A stretch of 64,000 nucleotides of DNA from Platismatia glauca (GCA_963556305.1 OY745768.1:1054001-1118000); one strand, 5' to 3'. Numbered from the stretch's first letter, positions 1-11,952 are shown. The notes: generated from the letters alone by a model not told the origin. Made by a program: numbers and translations.

Positions 1-74
1 AGGGCCGTTCACTGTAGCATCTTCTTCCTCAATTCACCAAGTCAAACCATACTCTGACTAGTCTCAACCAAGAA

Positions 75-515
75 TGTTTACTCCACCCCAGACATCCCCA
101 CGAGCCAAACCCCACACACGAGCCCTCCACCCCGACCGCGACCTCCTCGAATTCACCAGCGGTACACCCCGCACCTACCCCTTCTTCCTCAGCAAAAGAA
201 GATTTCTCCCACCACGACAACCCCCCCTCCCGTACATCCATCACAAACCTGACACCCCGCAGACCAAATCCCAACCGTTCACCTCACACCACCACAGCAC
301 GCCAGCGCAGCTTCCGCAAACACATCCACGACCGAGCGCCCGGCGCAAGCACGGACCCATCGCTATCGACCCCGCGTGCGACAGTCGCGTTGACCGTCAA
401 GGCGGTTATCGAGACGGAGGGGCCGATGCCGTCTGTTTTTCGGTCGCCGATGGAGTTGAGATGGGAGGGGTATGGGCCTTTGGGGTGCGCGGAGTGTGCG
501 GAGAGGAATCGATGA
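75..515 (+). CDS. Hypothetical protein, start unresolved, possibly continuing from left of the window
   Basis: I do not recognise this protein. The frame starting at base 75 stays open to a TGA at 513-515. It reads as a Pro/Ser/Thr-rich N-terminal half followed by a more ordered half ending in GPLGCAECAERNR, which looks more like protein than the overlapping frame beginning with ATG at 74 (MFTPPQTSPR). No in-frame ATG follows the upstream TAG at 15-17. The true start is therefore either ATG 74 with a frame change near 162-192 (a GT...AG segment there is only 31 nt, too short for a normal intron) or an exon left of the window. Treat the boundaries as provisional. The stretch 516-1382 after it shows no supportable gene. 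Confidence 0.3.
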   Translation, partial: CLLHPRHPHEPNPTHEPSTPTATSSNSPAVHPAPTPSSSAKEDFSHHDNPPSRTSITNLTPRRPNPNRSPHTTTARQRSFRKHIHDRAPGASTDPSLSTPRATVALTVKAVIETEGPMPSVFRSPMELRWEGYGPLGCAECAERNR

Positions 516-1382
516 GGGCGGAAGGGGGCCGGGGGAGTGGGGGTGATTAACGGCTGTGTGGGATGGGAGTGAGGCGTAGATGGGGTTTGAGGCCGAGGCT
601 CTGGCGGATGGGCTGGGATCGGATCGGAGGGGGGGGAGAAGCGGCGTCCTTTTCTTCCTGAATTCCCTCTGCATGTTCGCAGACGATCATCACCCCCGTC
701 TCAAATATCCTCCAAAACGCTCGGTGGATGGGCCGTCGGGTTGTTGCGGTCTCAAGGGAGGGGTTCGGGCGGTGGCAACGAACCCGTTTCACGGACCCCG
801 CTGACCCTCAGCAGCGATCCGAGCATCTTCGCGGTCCCAAGGGGCGCGATGATGGCCTGTCGATGTGACATCATCTCAGGGTATCGGAGCGGGTGCGGCC
901 GGCTATGTTGGCAATGGACGACCTGTTGGAATCGAACCGCTTCATGGGATGTAGGTGGCTTGTCGTGGATTGGATTCCTGAGAATGTGAACTCAAGTTCA
1001 CGCGGTTGGGAAGGGGATGTTGGTGCTCAGGGGGCGAGTTGGATGTTTGAGTGCGGAGATTGGGTGGGGGTTTCTCGGTTCCTGGAAACGGGCGGTGCGT
1101 GGGCAGCATCCTGTTTCTCCTCGTTGTTCTCGTCGTTTTTGGCTCAATCGAGCCGTTCTTCCCTGCCAAGTTGTCGCTGTCTACCTACATATACAAAACT
1201 GATCAAAATCTCTGCATGCGTGACCAGGGTCAAGGACGACGGAAATCAGTACATATCTCTTCTGCACAAGCACCTCCATATAAATCATCTGAAAAGCCAG
1301 CCGTCTCTCCCTTGTCTCGCCCCTTCCACACCGTCCCTGTTACTTCAACCATACCACACCCTCACCGCCGCCCCAGCTCTCT

Positions 1383-1500
<118 letters not shown>

Positions 1501-1575
1501 ATCCCTGCCGACTACATTTCTTGCAGCTTGCTCTCAAGATCTTCTCCCGACTCGGCAGCTCTTGCAAACCTAAAC

Positions 1576-2220
1576 CGAACGCTGCAGAAAAGAAGATAGG
1601 CACCGCGCCAAAAATGAACAGGACGGGCAAACCGACACGTTTAGCGATATCTTCGACGTCGTACTAGATCGCCGAGGCAGGCCAGAGGAAGATAGCTATA
1701 AGCCACACTCGATGGTCTATAACTATCAACACCAATTGATATTATGGGCTAGGCTGCTTTGGTATGTTGGGCGTTTGGGACGGTTTCGATGGTGGGGTGT
1801 GGGATCTGGAGAGGGAGCCTGTGCTGTGGACAGTACTCATTTTTGGCTGTTTTCTGAAGGTTTCGGAGTGGATAGTGGCGATTTTGACAGAGGAGGGAGG
1901 GTAAGCTTGTGGTCTTTGTTGCTTTTGATGCCATATGCAAGCAGAACCAAGGTCACGGCGTGGCCGATGCAAGGATTCGATGTCTTAGAAGCCCTCATCG
2001 TAAGCACGAAACGGATAAGACACCTCACACCGATTTTCTACCAAACGTGGGCGCTTTTAACGAATCGCAGCCACCGGTTCTTGAATCGTCTTCCATCCGC
2101 AGCTTGAGCCCATCTGAACAGTATCTGCCGGAAGTCATTCTCAAATTAAATCTTGCTACATCCGGATGGCTTCTTTGCTGTTCTCGCCGTAGAACCCTGC
2201 AGCGGAGCCAGTCGAATTGA
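1576..2220 (+). CDS. Possible multi-exon gene, exons not resolved
   Basis: Two stretches look coding but lie in different frames. The first runs from about 1576, with residues such as DGQTDTFSDIFDVVLDRRGR, to a good GTATGT donor near 1761. The second, about 1980-2220, contains HETDKTPHTDFLPNVGAFNE and ends at TGA 2218-2220. An intron joining them is plausible, but I could not settle the acceptor, and no in-frame ATG precedes the first stretch unless ATG 1712 is used. The family is not recognised. The following 2221-2657 shows nothing I can support. Confidence 0.22.
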
Positions 2221-2657
2221 GCTATATACTGGCTTTCCTGTGATCCTCATCTTCGATGCTCTCCGATTATACTCTGTGCGGCGATCTGTACGAAGAGTAG
2301 AACGATGGGCGTCTTCAAGGGGGTAGCAGGCATCGCAAGAGGTGAGAGTAAGAGAGAGTGATCTAGATTAGGGCGAAGAGGTATTAGAAGGAGGCATTGC
2401 AAGGACACATTCGGAAGTGTGCTGAACGGGTACGAGGCTTAGTCGGTTTTGATTAGAGACGTGAATAAGCCAAACGGAGAGGCTCGAGGCAGATTGAGAG
2501 AGAGAGGTGGGTCCAGGCCATGGAAGAAATACGTCTAGTCTCAGCCTGCGTGGGTGAAGCGTTGGATGTGCACTACGGTCGTGCATGCGATACGATATCC
2601 ATATAGACCCGAACTCGCATCTCTATGGGACCGGCAATCATTGCCTAGACTCGTTCG

Positions 2658-3632
2658 TCATTCTAAAGTATCCAGGAAAGACTGGCCGACACCGTATGCC
2701 ACCGAATCTCCATCTCCAATGCGGAATAGACGCTTTCTTACCCGTCGATCTCCAGTATACGGCGTGGGATTGCATGGGACTTCTTCCTCTGGCAGACCCC
2801 ACCAGATGATTGCGTTCTTCCAGCCAATGCACTCTTTGTAATCTGTGATCTTCGTCTGCACGCCTTTGCGACCACGACCCCCATCTGCCTTTTCGACAAC
2901 TGAGTAGAGATACTTAATAAGTGGTGGATCGTTCAGTCCAATCACCTCGAGCCAATCAAGTCCATATATTTGTTTGGCAAATAATTCGAAGTTTGTCCTA
3001 ACAATCTTTGAGTTGGCGACAGCGAGCTGGTTTCCTAGAGTGATTGTGATGCCCTTGAGGTGAGGGAAGTCACTGGTCAGGCTGAATCGTTCTCCCGTGA
3101 AGTACTGCCACCACGGGCTTCTGCCATCATGTCTTTCACTATTCCTTGCGAACGTAAAAGGCATGATCACGTGGACCCTCTCGATAAAAGGAGCTTGATT
3201 CTGATCTGTAGACCAGCGGAAAGAATTTGGGATAGCTGGATCTTCGAAGCGAAAACTATTAGAGCGATAGAGCAGCGGAACCGCCTCACGATGAATGAGC
3301 CGACAAGTCCTGAGAAATGTGGGCCAAAGAACTGGGGCTTGCTCAGGACATTTCGGCAATCTCATGGGACTTGGTGAATACCCGCATGCTACGTATTGGC
3401 GGTACCAGTAGCTTTCAATTCGACTACATGCGCATCCACAGAGTCTGCAGAGCCGGGGAGTCTTGACGCTTCTGTTTCTTTGCCGTCTGAACTGGTTGCT
3501 GGGTATAAAGATTTCGGTTAGGCTGGTTAAGAGCAATGTGTAGATCATTATTCGAATCTCGGGAGGAAGACCAAAGAATGTACTTGAGGCCACGGCCGTC
3601 TCAAGTAAAGCAGGTCTTTTGCCGCGTGCCAT
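2658..3632 (-). CDS. DUF7730/F-box-like protein
   Basis: An intronless reading frame of 324 residues starts at an ATG (3632-3630). Near residues 20-30 it has the F-box-like pattern FFGLPPEIRIMIYTLLL. A middle block reads FLRTCRLIHREAVPLLYRSN, the hallmark of the large fungal family annotated as DUF7730 or 2EXR/F-box-like (an N-terminal LP-E-R--IY helix followed by T CR-I--EA--LLY-N-F). A cysteine cluster, CRLCGCACSR, lies between the two. The biochemical role of the family is unknown. A substrate-adaptor role in ubiquitin ligases is often assumed from the F-box resemblance but is inference. No neighbour suggests a pathway. Family confidence is good, function low. Confidence 0.75.
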   Translation of the reverse strand: MARGKRPALLETAVASSTFFGLPPEIRIMIYTLLLTSLTEIFIPSNQFRRQRNRSVKTPRLCRLCGCACSRIESYWYRQYVACGYSPSPMRLPKCPEQAPVLWPTFLRTCRLIHREAVPLLYRSNSFRFEDPAIPNSFRWSTDQNQAPFIERVHVIMPFTFARNSERHDGRSPWWQYFTGERFSLTSDFPHLKGITITLGNQLAVANSKIVRTNFELFAKQIYGLDWLEVIGLNDPPLIKYLYSVVEKADGGRGRKGVQTKITDYKECIGWKNAIIWWGLPEEEVPCNPTPYTGDRRVRKRLFRIGDGDSVAYGVGQSFLDTLE

Positions 3633-3918
3633 AGCTGCTGGAAATCGTCTTCAAGACAATCTGGCGGTTACGCAGCGAAGCATGAAAATGAGCTACAGGC
3701 TCAAGAACACCGCAAAGCTCGACTTGTCAAGGTATGGTAATCCAACATATTACATTATGTATCTTCAATCGCTAGTTCATAGAATGGCGGCATGTGAAGG
3801 GATGGCAACGGCAGTGGTGGCAGAATCGAAAAGCGGGGGGCTTTGGCATCGTAAAGAAAGGACGGTTTTACGGAGCGAACCTAATCGGCTGAACTCACAA
3901 CCTCAGATCATGCAACCT

Positions 3919-4675
3919 TACGACACGAAGCCTCATTAAGGTTTTCAATATCGCCAGCGTGGAACTTCGTGCTGCGTCTGCCTGCTGGTCCCTCAACCGT
4001 ATGCCACTAAGCCTTATTGAGGTTTTCAGTATCGCCAGCGTGAGACTTCGTGCTGCGGCACCTGGGCTATAACGATCCTGCTGAGTATCTAACGATACTT
4101 GATTGTGGTTAATTCTGGTGTAGGATAACGATAACTTGTCTACTACTCCATACTACGATATCGTTACGATTGCCAGAAATTTTTGCGGGGTATTGTTATA
4201 TCTCAGGTGTATTTTACATAAGATCTAGGGATCACTCGATTTTGAAGGTATAAGGCTGATCTTGACCGTGCTATTAAAAATGGATCCTTTGGTACGAAAT
4301 ATTACCCCCTTGGCGGGGAATCTTAGCGTTAATTTCACTAGCGCCACCTTGACGTACCGATATCCGGTGTTTTACGATACCTTTGGTATGAAACGATATA
4401 TCGTTATAGCCTAGGTAGGTGGACTGTGCGTCTATCTACAACCCCTAGGTACGGTAGACACCTCTTTGTCGACGATTCCTTTAGCCGTACGATACTGAGC
4501 CTCACTGAGGTTTTAAGTATCGTGCCGGCGATGGTCTGGCAATGGTTCATTTGCTACCTACCCCTCCTCGCCCTTGTCGACGAATCGCTCAATCGTACGA
4601 CGCTAAGCCTCATGGTGGTTTTCAATGTCGCAGCGTGGAACATCGTGCTGCCTGTCTCGCGAGACACAGAGTAGC
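3919..4675. repeat. Degenerate tandem hairpin-repeat block
   Basis: At least four diverged copies of a unit occur near 3925-3990, 4003-4062, 4455-4535 and 4575-4660. Shared words include AGCCTCAxTGAGGTTTT and GCGTGxxACTTCGTGCTGC; the last two copies also share TTGTCGACGA. In the third copy a nested palindrome is exact: CGATACT at 4490-4496 pairs with AGTATCG at 4516-4522, and inside it CCTCA (4500-4504) pairs with TGAGG (4506-4510). Between the copies the DNA is AT-rich and contains more palindromic CGATATCG-like words. This looks like a decayed foldback or MITE-like array rather than a gene. The flank 4676-5270 shows no gene I can support. Confidence 0.7.
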
Positions 4676-5270
4676 CTGGTAGTCCAAAATTTGAGATCAG
4701 TTCTTCTCATGCAAGGTCGAGATGATGGTCTTCGAGCAAAATACAAAGATATTCTGTAAGCTGTCTGCTTTCCCAGTATCCACAAGGCAGATGTTGTCAG
4801 CTGCGTAGAATCACCCTGTTGGTCCTTTCGCTTGATGCTGCGGCTGATCCCCAATCTTCCTGTACTTGTGAGGCGAGGAAGAATAATGACTCAGGACTGA
4901 AGAATTTAAGATGCTTATACCCAAGCTCCTTACAGGTAGTAAACCCAACGAACAGGTAATACATCATCAGTCTAGAAAGTCCCAGGCGCACAGCTGACCC
5001 AATCAATACTGTTTGTCTGTTGGTGATGACCCACATCGAGCAGATGGATGTGTCCTACCCGTATCAACTGTCCTCAACCAATCAAGATTTCTGACCTAGC
5101 GAAAAACATTTTGCTAGACCTGCCAACAAAGAACCCACCCGCTGGGCTCTCAACAATCTCTTGCGCCAAATCTATCTAGCAATTCCGTGACCCATACTCG
5201 CCATATCCAGCGGCTCCGTAAATCCTCGAGTTCTAGTACGCCGATTGAAACCGTCGTTACCCTCCACACA

Positions 5271-5825
5271 ATGCCACAACAAACCTCCACCCGCAGCCAC
5301 CCCACAACCACTACAACAGCCACAGCTACGCAAACCCTAACATCAACACCAGTCCTCCGCCTGCGCGCTACGGCTCCCTCAGCACAGAGCAGGAGGCGAA
5401 TACAATGGGCCGAAGACGTCGTTGACAACGAGGGATTAGGACGCAAGAGATCCAAAGGTCGGTGCCCTACGCCCGGAGCCTTTCTCCTAGTACAAAGCAA
5501 TGACCGACTAACGCAAAACAACAATCCAGTCTGCTGCATCTACCACGCCCCCCACCCCGTCGGCGAATCCTCTTCCGAATCCTCCACCGACTCCCCTTCA
5601 GACAGCGATTCCGCCAGCGACGATAGTGGAGGCGGTGACGGCCGCGCACGGATGGGTGGGAAGGGCACGGCAAAGAAGCAGAGGCATCAGCATAGTGAGA
5701 CGGGCGAGGGCTGCGGGCATGATCATGGTGGTGGGGGACGACGGGGGGATGGGAGGGGGAAGGACAGAAGTGGAAATGCTTATGAGACGGCGCCGAAAGT
5801 GAAGACGGCGGAGGTGAAATCATGA
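5271..5825 (+). CDS. ypi1: Type 1 protein phosphatase regulator Ypi1 (inhibitor-3/PPP1R11 family)
   Basis: The two-exon model is 5271-5457 and 5530-5825, with intron 5458-5529 having a GACTAAC branch region; it gives 160 residues. Splicing converts the interrupted frame into the family signature: RIQWAEDVVDNEGLGRKRSK (about residues 43-62) followed by VCCIYH and a serine-rich PVGESSSESS. RIQW is the conserved PP1-docking segment. A His/Gly-rich GCGHDHGGGG and a C-terminal NAYE complete the inhibitor-3 pattern. Family members bind nuclear PP1 catalytic subunit and act in glucose signalling, ion homeostasis and mitosis. ATG 5271 is chosen because it begins the usual short low-complexity leader; an in-frame ATG at 5187 would add 28 unrelated residues. 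The 5826-6559 stretch downstream is empty as far as I can see. Confidence 0.9.
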   Translation: MPQQTSTRSHPTTTTTATATQTLTSTPVLRLRATAPSAQSRRRIQWAEDVVDNEGLGRKRSKGRCPTPGAFLLVQSNDRLTQNNNPVCCIYHAPHPVGESSSESSTDSPSDSDSASDDSGGGDGRARMGGKGTAKKQRHQHSETGEGCGHDHGGGGRRGDGRGKDRSGNAYETAPKVKTAEVKS

Positions 5826-6559
5826 AGGGCCAGTGCGATATGTTTGAGGCACGTTGTACGGTATGGAGTATCGACAGGTGCTCAAAGAGCATCGTTGCCC
5901 CTGCGTCCCAGTGGTCATTCTCGAAACGATTGAAACAAGTCTGGAGAAGCGGCCACGGTGGATATTTCCGAGCTTTCCCCCGTGATACAAAAATCCAACG
6001 TTCAGCCAAGAAACCCCACGGGGAAGCCTGGGCGGATTATGTACAGTGCCATCACCATTATCACTACAGAGCTGCAGAGCTCGAGATCGGCATTCGGCAC
6101 GTCGCGAATAGCCCGCGGATCCTTACTCCCTTCACGCAGAAAGCACACGAGCGTTTCCGAACCGGTGTCACGAGACGTTTGTTGTCACTTGAGCGATAAG
6201 CATTCAGGGATCGCCAGCATCCGGATGACTCGCAGGAAACCTTCGGCACTGAGAAGCTCGATGCGGAAGGTACCGAGCTTAGCCTAACCGTTTCCAAAAG
6301 GGCAATTTGTGATGATTGGTGATGTATTTGCTGTGCCGCTTTTATACGAGTACGTGCAAATCAAATGCTGGGAACCTCATCTCCTCGTACACTACATGAC
6401 TCGATATCTCCAGCGAGACCATGTCGTATGCAACATGATTTCAAGATACAATACAAGAAGCACCCCTATCAGAGGTGGGGAGAAGATAAGAAGAACATGC
6501 AGGATCATAGATCGTAAATGCACTCGCTTTGTCCATGCGCCGACCTCCTTTAAATTGGC

Positions 6560-7933
6560 TCAAGTTGGCTTGGCGGCAAATCCGATTTTGGGTGTGCTGG
6601 AAAGATTTCGGAGTCAGCATTCTTTCACAACATGGTCCAAGTCGAGGAAAGGTCATCAGAGATGGGACGTACGAAGCTCCATTAAATACTACAAATTGCG
6701 ACTTGAGGAAGATGTCGCCGTAGATGGAAAAGCCGATGCCGGCATTTGATTGAATCCCACCAAAGCACTCTGTAGGATTGTCAGGATATGTCCACTGACA
6801 GGGACAGGGTGAGGACTTACGGCTGCCAGTCGCCGGAGCATAATTGATGTAACTGCCTGGAACAACGGCCTTGTAGCTCCCAATGCCGAGCGTGATGCTC
6901 GGTAGAGTAGCGGAGCAAGGAAAGATATATCCTCCCTGCGATGCACTGTTGGTAGCTCCGGAGACCTTAGCGTAGTAGGCCTTGACAGCCGCGGCCGGGA
7001 GATACAGAAGTGTGGTACCGGTGTCGGCGATGGCGTCAATTGAAGTAGAAACAAAGCTTCCGGAGCCGACGGCATAGCCGTTTCCGGTGAATTCCCAGAA
7101 GCCATTGGCGGTGTTGACAGTGACGTAAGTGATGCTGCCAGTGTATTCGGAGGAGTCGATGTAGCCAAAGTTGTAGTTGCCCGGCTTACCTTTCTTCAGG
7201 TTCGCAGTGAAGAGAGGAGCAGCAAGTGTGGGGATAGCGTTTTCGAAGAATGTCGCCACCTGGTTTGGGCTCGCGGTGTTGATGCTGTCGAACGCAAGTC
7301 CGAGCAGCCCATCGCTGTCGGCGTCAGACTCGAATTCTGCGCTGACTGTCTCAGCTGCCTCGACAGCCTGCTTGGTCACCGTTGTACCACCAACCACGAC
7401 TGTATCGAAGTAGACGTTGCCAGATGCACTGCTTCCATCGCCATAGGAAATGCTCCACGTCTCCCCACTGTCCACTGTTCCCGATTTCGAAGGATTGTAG
7501 AGTGTGTGGCCAGTCTGCTCACTTGTAGGAAGCTCGGTTGAGAACACCCATCTTTTCAAAGTCAGTGTTTGTGATGTTGTGAGTTATGGGTGCCTGTAAA
7601 TGCCGCTTACAAGTCAGATGATCCAGTGTCAAAGTCCAGGTTCAAAGTCTGTCCCCCGATGCTCACAGGGCACAAGTATTCAGAGTCGTATTCCTCCGGG
7701 CTGGCGGTCACAGTACCATCATTGTTCGCGGCGGCGGCGGCGATGACAGCGGGTACCGCTTTACCATATTTGGCGTAGGTTTTAGCCACGGAAGATGGAC
7801 CAGACAACATGAATGGCTTTTGTACCGTCTGATCGAGTCTGAAAGCTGCGCCACGCTTCTCAAGCTCAAGGGGGACGGCGGAAACAAGAGAGACGAGGGC
7901 AGAGGCCGCGCCAAGGGTTTTGATGAGGCCCAT
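6560..7933 (-). CDS. Secreted aspartic protease, aspergillopepsin-like (A1 family)
   Basis: Four exons on the minus strand: 7611-7933, 6821-7551, 6673-6769 and 6560-6596; introns are 59, 51 and 76 nt. The spliced 395 residues match the usual length of fungal pepsin-type zymogens. A signal peptide (MGLIKTLGAASALVSLVSA) precedes a KR-ending propeptide segment. The two catalytic Asp motifs are DTGSSDLW (Asp about 102) and ADTGTT (Asp about 284), with the flap motif YGDGSS between them. The last 12-residue exon restores the family C-terminus PKIGFAAKP, which is strong support for the third intron. The enzyme should be an extracellular acid endopeptidase for protein scavenging. It is probably induced under acid or nitrogen-poor conditions; that is family knowledge, not seen here. 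Confidence 0.93.
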
Positions 7934-8046
7934 GACGAATGGGGAAGGCTAGTCCTTTGACTGGGACAGATGTGCTGTATTGGCGCAACGGAAAGCTGTA
8001 AAATGAAAGCTTATGGATGCAGCATCTTGTGGGGGAACGAAACCCT

Positions 8047-8053
8047 CTTTATA
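8047..8053 (-). promoter_or_regulatory. Putative TATA box of the aspartic protease gene
   Basis: On the minus strand the sequence reads TATAAAG, 113 bases upstream of the protease ATG at 7933. Position and match fit a core promoter element; no other regulatory site was assigned. Confidence 0.4.
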
Positions 8054-10673
8054 GACAGATCATGATCATCCCTCGTGAAGCAAAATAAAGCTAAAGCGTC
8101 TATTTACCACTCGAAATGCACCTATGATGCAATGGTGCCGCCGGTTCCTGCAGGCGGAGTAACCAATCGAAGCATGTCATGTAGAGTCTCATGGATCCAT
8201 GGTTAATCACCGTCCAATGATGCCTCATAGCGCCGCGGTATTGGTCCGTGACGAGAAGGTGAGTAGCATCTCGGTTAGGGAAAGGGCAGGTCATTGCCAG
8301 CTGAACATGTTGATGGCAGGACGCTGATGGCGAACCGGAAAATAAGGAGCATGTGGTTCAGGATAGGGATATACCAATCATACGAAGTACAGATCAACTA
8401 TGATATTGCACTTATCGAGGAGCGGCGAGGACTTGCCGAGTTCGGAAGCTGGGGAAGATTCGGTAGACGGCAGGAAGGTTTGGAGAAAGAAGCCTCTGTG
8501 GCGGCTGCAGAGAAACCTTGGACATGTTCCATGGAAAAGCCACTCACGATGTTTCTCATTGGTGGATGCTGCAGGAAATAATGATGGAGTGATAATGATG
8601 GAAAGCGAGAAGGAGAAAGGGTGAATGTAAGTCGCTGATAAGGTTGTGCTGCCTCAGGGGGCGACAAGGATGCATGCAGGTGGTCACAAGGGTGTTAGTC
8701 GATGTGGTGGTGGTGGTTTGGTGGCTATGAACTTATGTACGAGTACAGAGTATGTACAACATAGTACTTCATGGTGGTAAGCTAGGTACTCCTACAGTCC
8801 TACTGCTTCATTAGTCTTTAGGCACAAGAGACTTCAAGGAACACAACGGACCGCCCCGCTCTACTGTATCATTCTTATCTCGACTCTAGCACCTGCAAAT
8901 AATAATCTTACGGCCTGTGCACTCTAAGCCAGTCCAGTCCTCAACTTCGCCAATCCAATTGGCAAAGCTCGTCATTCTCTATCCAAAATCATTCACGTAC
9001 ATATGCATGAGCTGGACAAGTCGATCGAGGCAGTCGATCTCTCGCCACCGCGGATATCCACGGTGCCACATAGACGATAGATAAATTCCTCCTTTCCGTG
9101 CGGCATTTCCAACAGCGGCCGCCAACTGTTGATTGCTATTGCTATTCCAGCAAAACATGCCGAGAAACGAAGGTCAAAGCGCTCTCGCCTCTTGTGCTAC
9201 CAAATCACGAGGTTCTCGTCCCTTGTTTCCGTATTCAATCATGTATGGAGCTGAGTCTGAGCTCCCACGCACTGGGAGTACCTGCATTCAAGCTCCCCTT
9301 TTTGGCCTAGAACCATCGAAGCCGGAGCATTGCCCACTTACTGAAGTTAAATAAAATCCCACTCTGTGGGGCAAATTTCTTGCACCCTCTTCTGGAACAT
9401 TCCCCGAACGAGTGTGGCAGCTCGTCATGAAACCTCTCCAATCAAGTCTCATACACCGCTTAAGCTGCGCCGCTGCCTCCTAGCTCCTGCGGAATCCATT
9501 CAGGCACAGGGATTTGGCTTGTATCCTAATCTCCTTGCCTGTCAAAACATGAGGTGGCAAGACAATCTGCTCGGTTGGACAATCTCTTTAGCAGCTTGGG
9601 TACAGCGACTGAATGCCTGCAGCGTGCAATTTACCGTTACGGCCACTGATAAGAGGCCTTCGTTTTCGAGCGTAACACACATTGCAGTCGTGAGGGATTC
9701 ATTCATCTACGTCTATTCAACTCCTCACCTGCCTAAATGGCTTATATGGCAGCGCCCAGGTCAACAAGGCCTCCGTGGACAGTGTCATCTTGGCTTCGGA
9801 AGCTGCTGTTGCCACTACAGCGGTGTATGACTTCTTAGGCGACTTTTTCCTCTGATGAATCATTGACTAACATGGGTTTGTAACGGGCTTTAAAAAGGCC
9901 CAAGGCCTGGGACAAGAGTCAAGGATCTCGATTGATTCTGGAGATTTGTCAAGCGAAGTGGTTCACTGCGAAGGGTGTGCCCGAGGAGAGGTTCTCGAGA
10001 GTGACACCGGACAGAGTCTCCTGCGATTCGCCAGGGCTTCCGAACGGGATTCCTTGATTTCGCATCACGTTCCTCTCGCGTAATTACTGAAATGACCTCT
10101 CAGTGGCAGGATCGATTCGCCCCCTCTTGGAGTCAGGCGGATCTGAGCTAGATTAGACCCAAAGCTCATGACTTGAAGATACGGAGGACCTTCTCGTCGT
10201 TCTATTGTCACGTGGTTCAACGGTGATGAATCAAAGGCCGATGATGGTGGGAAGTATCCCATCTCACATGCAGCTGGAACCACCATATCAGTGTGAGTCC
10301 GATCTGCTTCGTCGCCAGATTTTCGTACGCATTTGGTAAGTGAACTGGTCAAGAAGCCTGGGCAGCCATTGAACCTTTGAGGAATATCCCACAGAGAAAA
10401 ATACACCGAACAGTATGTTGGCGACGTCTTTCAAAAAGAATCTGCGCGCGCTTGTGGAAAGGCGTAATTCAATCAGGTTTTATGGTCAGGGTTGCATGTT
10501 CTTCTTGCAGATGTTCCTCACATTCATCATGTCCATTGAGATTTGGATAACGCTTGGGTCCTTCGGCACTTCATGCGTACAATGTTCTACATTGGCCAGC
10601 ATCGAAATGCAACGAGTAAAGCCGAATCAAACTCATAACTACCCATCGTCCATCGTTACTGCTCGTGTTTCTC
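8054..10673. other. Long intergenic stretch without a supportable gene
   Basis: Several open frames of 60-155 codons exist on both strands (the largest about 9366-9830 on plus). None shows a recognisable domain, convincing splice structure or protein-like composition throughout. The interval may hold regulatory sequence, noncoding RNA or decayed genes. Confidence 0.4.
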
Positions 10674-11474
10674 TTATTCAGTCTTAAGGTCGTCCATACC
10701 CCGCACAGAAATCTCAGCCTGATACACGCGGTTCTCCCATCCCGGGAAACATGCACATGCCCAGAGCATAATCCTATCCCCTTTCTTCACCCGCCGTACC
10801 AACTCATGGTCACCTGTAAGCTTAATGGTGTATTCCTCGGGTTCTGTTCCAGCGTGCCTGTTCGTTTGTATTCTGTACCTCGGCTGGTTTTCCATCATCT
10901 TGTCGTGTCGCTCCAGCCACTCCACGACCCTTCCATAAGATCCAGTCCACTGAACCGCATCATTGTCCTGACCTTGTCCGTCATCATCGGTACTGGGAAA
11001 CTGCGCCAGGCTAGCTTCAAACCAGCTGAAACTGCCTGCGTCGGGACCGAACGAACTCCAGCCCTGATCTCTGCTGCGGAATTTGAAGATGACTTCCCTC
11101 AAACGCCCAACCTCTTGTGCGGAAAAAGGTCGGGTGTATAACACGGGTATCCCGTCAGGTCTGTTGTTAACGATGAGAATGGGCTTGGCGGGCTCTACCG
11201 AGGGAGTGATGGGAGGGTGATCGATGCTATGAAGACGGACCCAGCGAGTCGGGTGACTGAGGATCTGAAGGATGAGCTCGACGGGAAGGGCAGGCCTAGT
11301 TGGTGTTGCGGCTGAGAGACATTCGAGGAGAGCGAGATTCGATTCATGCCTCGTCCATGACTTGGTGATGGAACTCGATGGAGGCATGGGGTCTGCTCGA
11401 TGGATTGGAGGGGTTGGCGACGACTCGTGGCCCACATTGGGCGTGCGGTTGAACCTTCGGCGGAAGCGATTCAT
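10674..11474 (-). CDS. Conserved fungal protein of unknown function
   Basis: A single-exon frame of 266 residues starts at ATG 11474. After a Ser/Pro-rich N-terminus it has an F-box-like LPVELILQILSHPTRW near residue 62. A C-terminal half is rich in aromatic residues: FSAQEVGRLREVIFKFRSRDQGWSS in the middle, then SYGRVVEWLERH, and near the end KKGDRIMLWACACFPGWENRVYQAEISV. I recall similar RDQGWSS and W-A-A-FPGW blocks in uncharacterised ascomycete proteins, so it is probably a real conserved family, but I cannot name a function. It lies alone between gene-poor stretches. Confidence 0.65.
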   Translation of the reverse strand: MNRFRRRFNRTPNVGHESSPTPPIHRADPMPPSSSITKSWTRHESNLALLECLSAATPTRPALPVELILQILSHPTRWVRLHSIDHPPITPSVEPAKPILIVNNRPDGIPVLYTRPFSAQEVGRLREVIFKFRSRDQGWSSFGPDAGSFSWFEASLAQFPSTDDDGQGQDNDAVQWTGSYGRVVEWLERHDKMMENQPRYRIQTNRHAGTEPEEYTIKLTGDHELVRRVKKGDRIMLWACACFPGWENRVYQAEISVRGMDDLKTE

Positions 11475-11952
11475 TATGTTACTTCAGGATCAAGAGTTAC
11501 TGCGCAATAGGTTCGTCAAGAGGTAGAAATAGGGATATGTTGTAGTACCTGCCTTACAAGATCGATGCAACGTAATGGCACGGCCCCACCACCCCTCATC
11601 GCGACCAAATCAAGCCCTAAGTCTAGTCCCAATTCGAAGCCCCTGGAACTAATGAAAGTTGTCTCCGTCATCGATTACCTTATTCGTGCAATTGATAAAG
11701 GGACCAGTTCAAGTGTTGATGTCATAAAAACGCGTTCTTCGCGCTTTCCGCGCAGTGCTTGTAAACAATGACTTCAGCTTCCTACAGGACTTCATTGTGC
11801 TTCAAGCAGCCTTCCAAGTCTACCGCCACCTATCTCTCGTGAAGCGAGTCCGCCACTTTGAAGGTATATATCTTTTCAAATGGCTCTGCTCTTGCTGACA
11901 ATGACCCTCAGACCTCGACGACCACTCCAAGACCCGGACCAGCTCTTCCAAA

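Noticed and set aside
9366..9830. 154-codon plus-strand open frame
   Set aside because: Composition and lack of motifs suggest chance; no splice continuation found.
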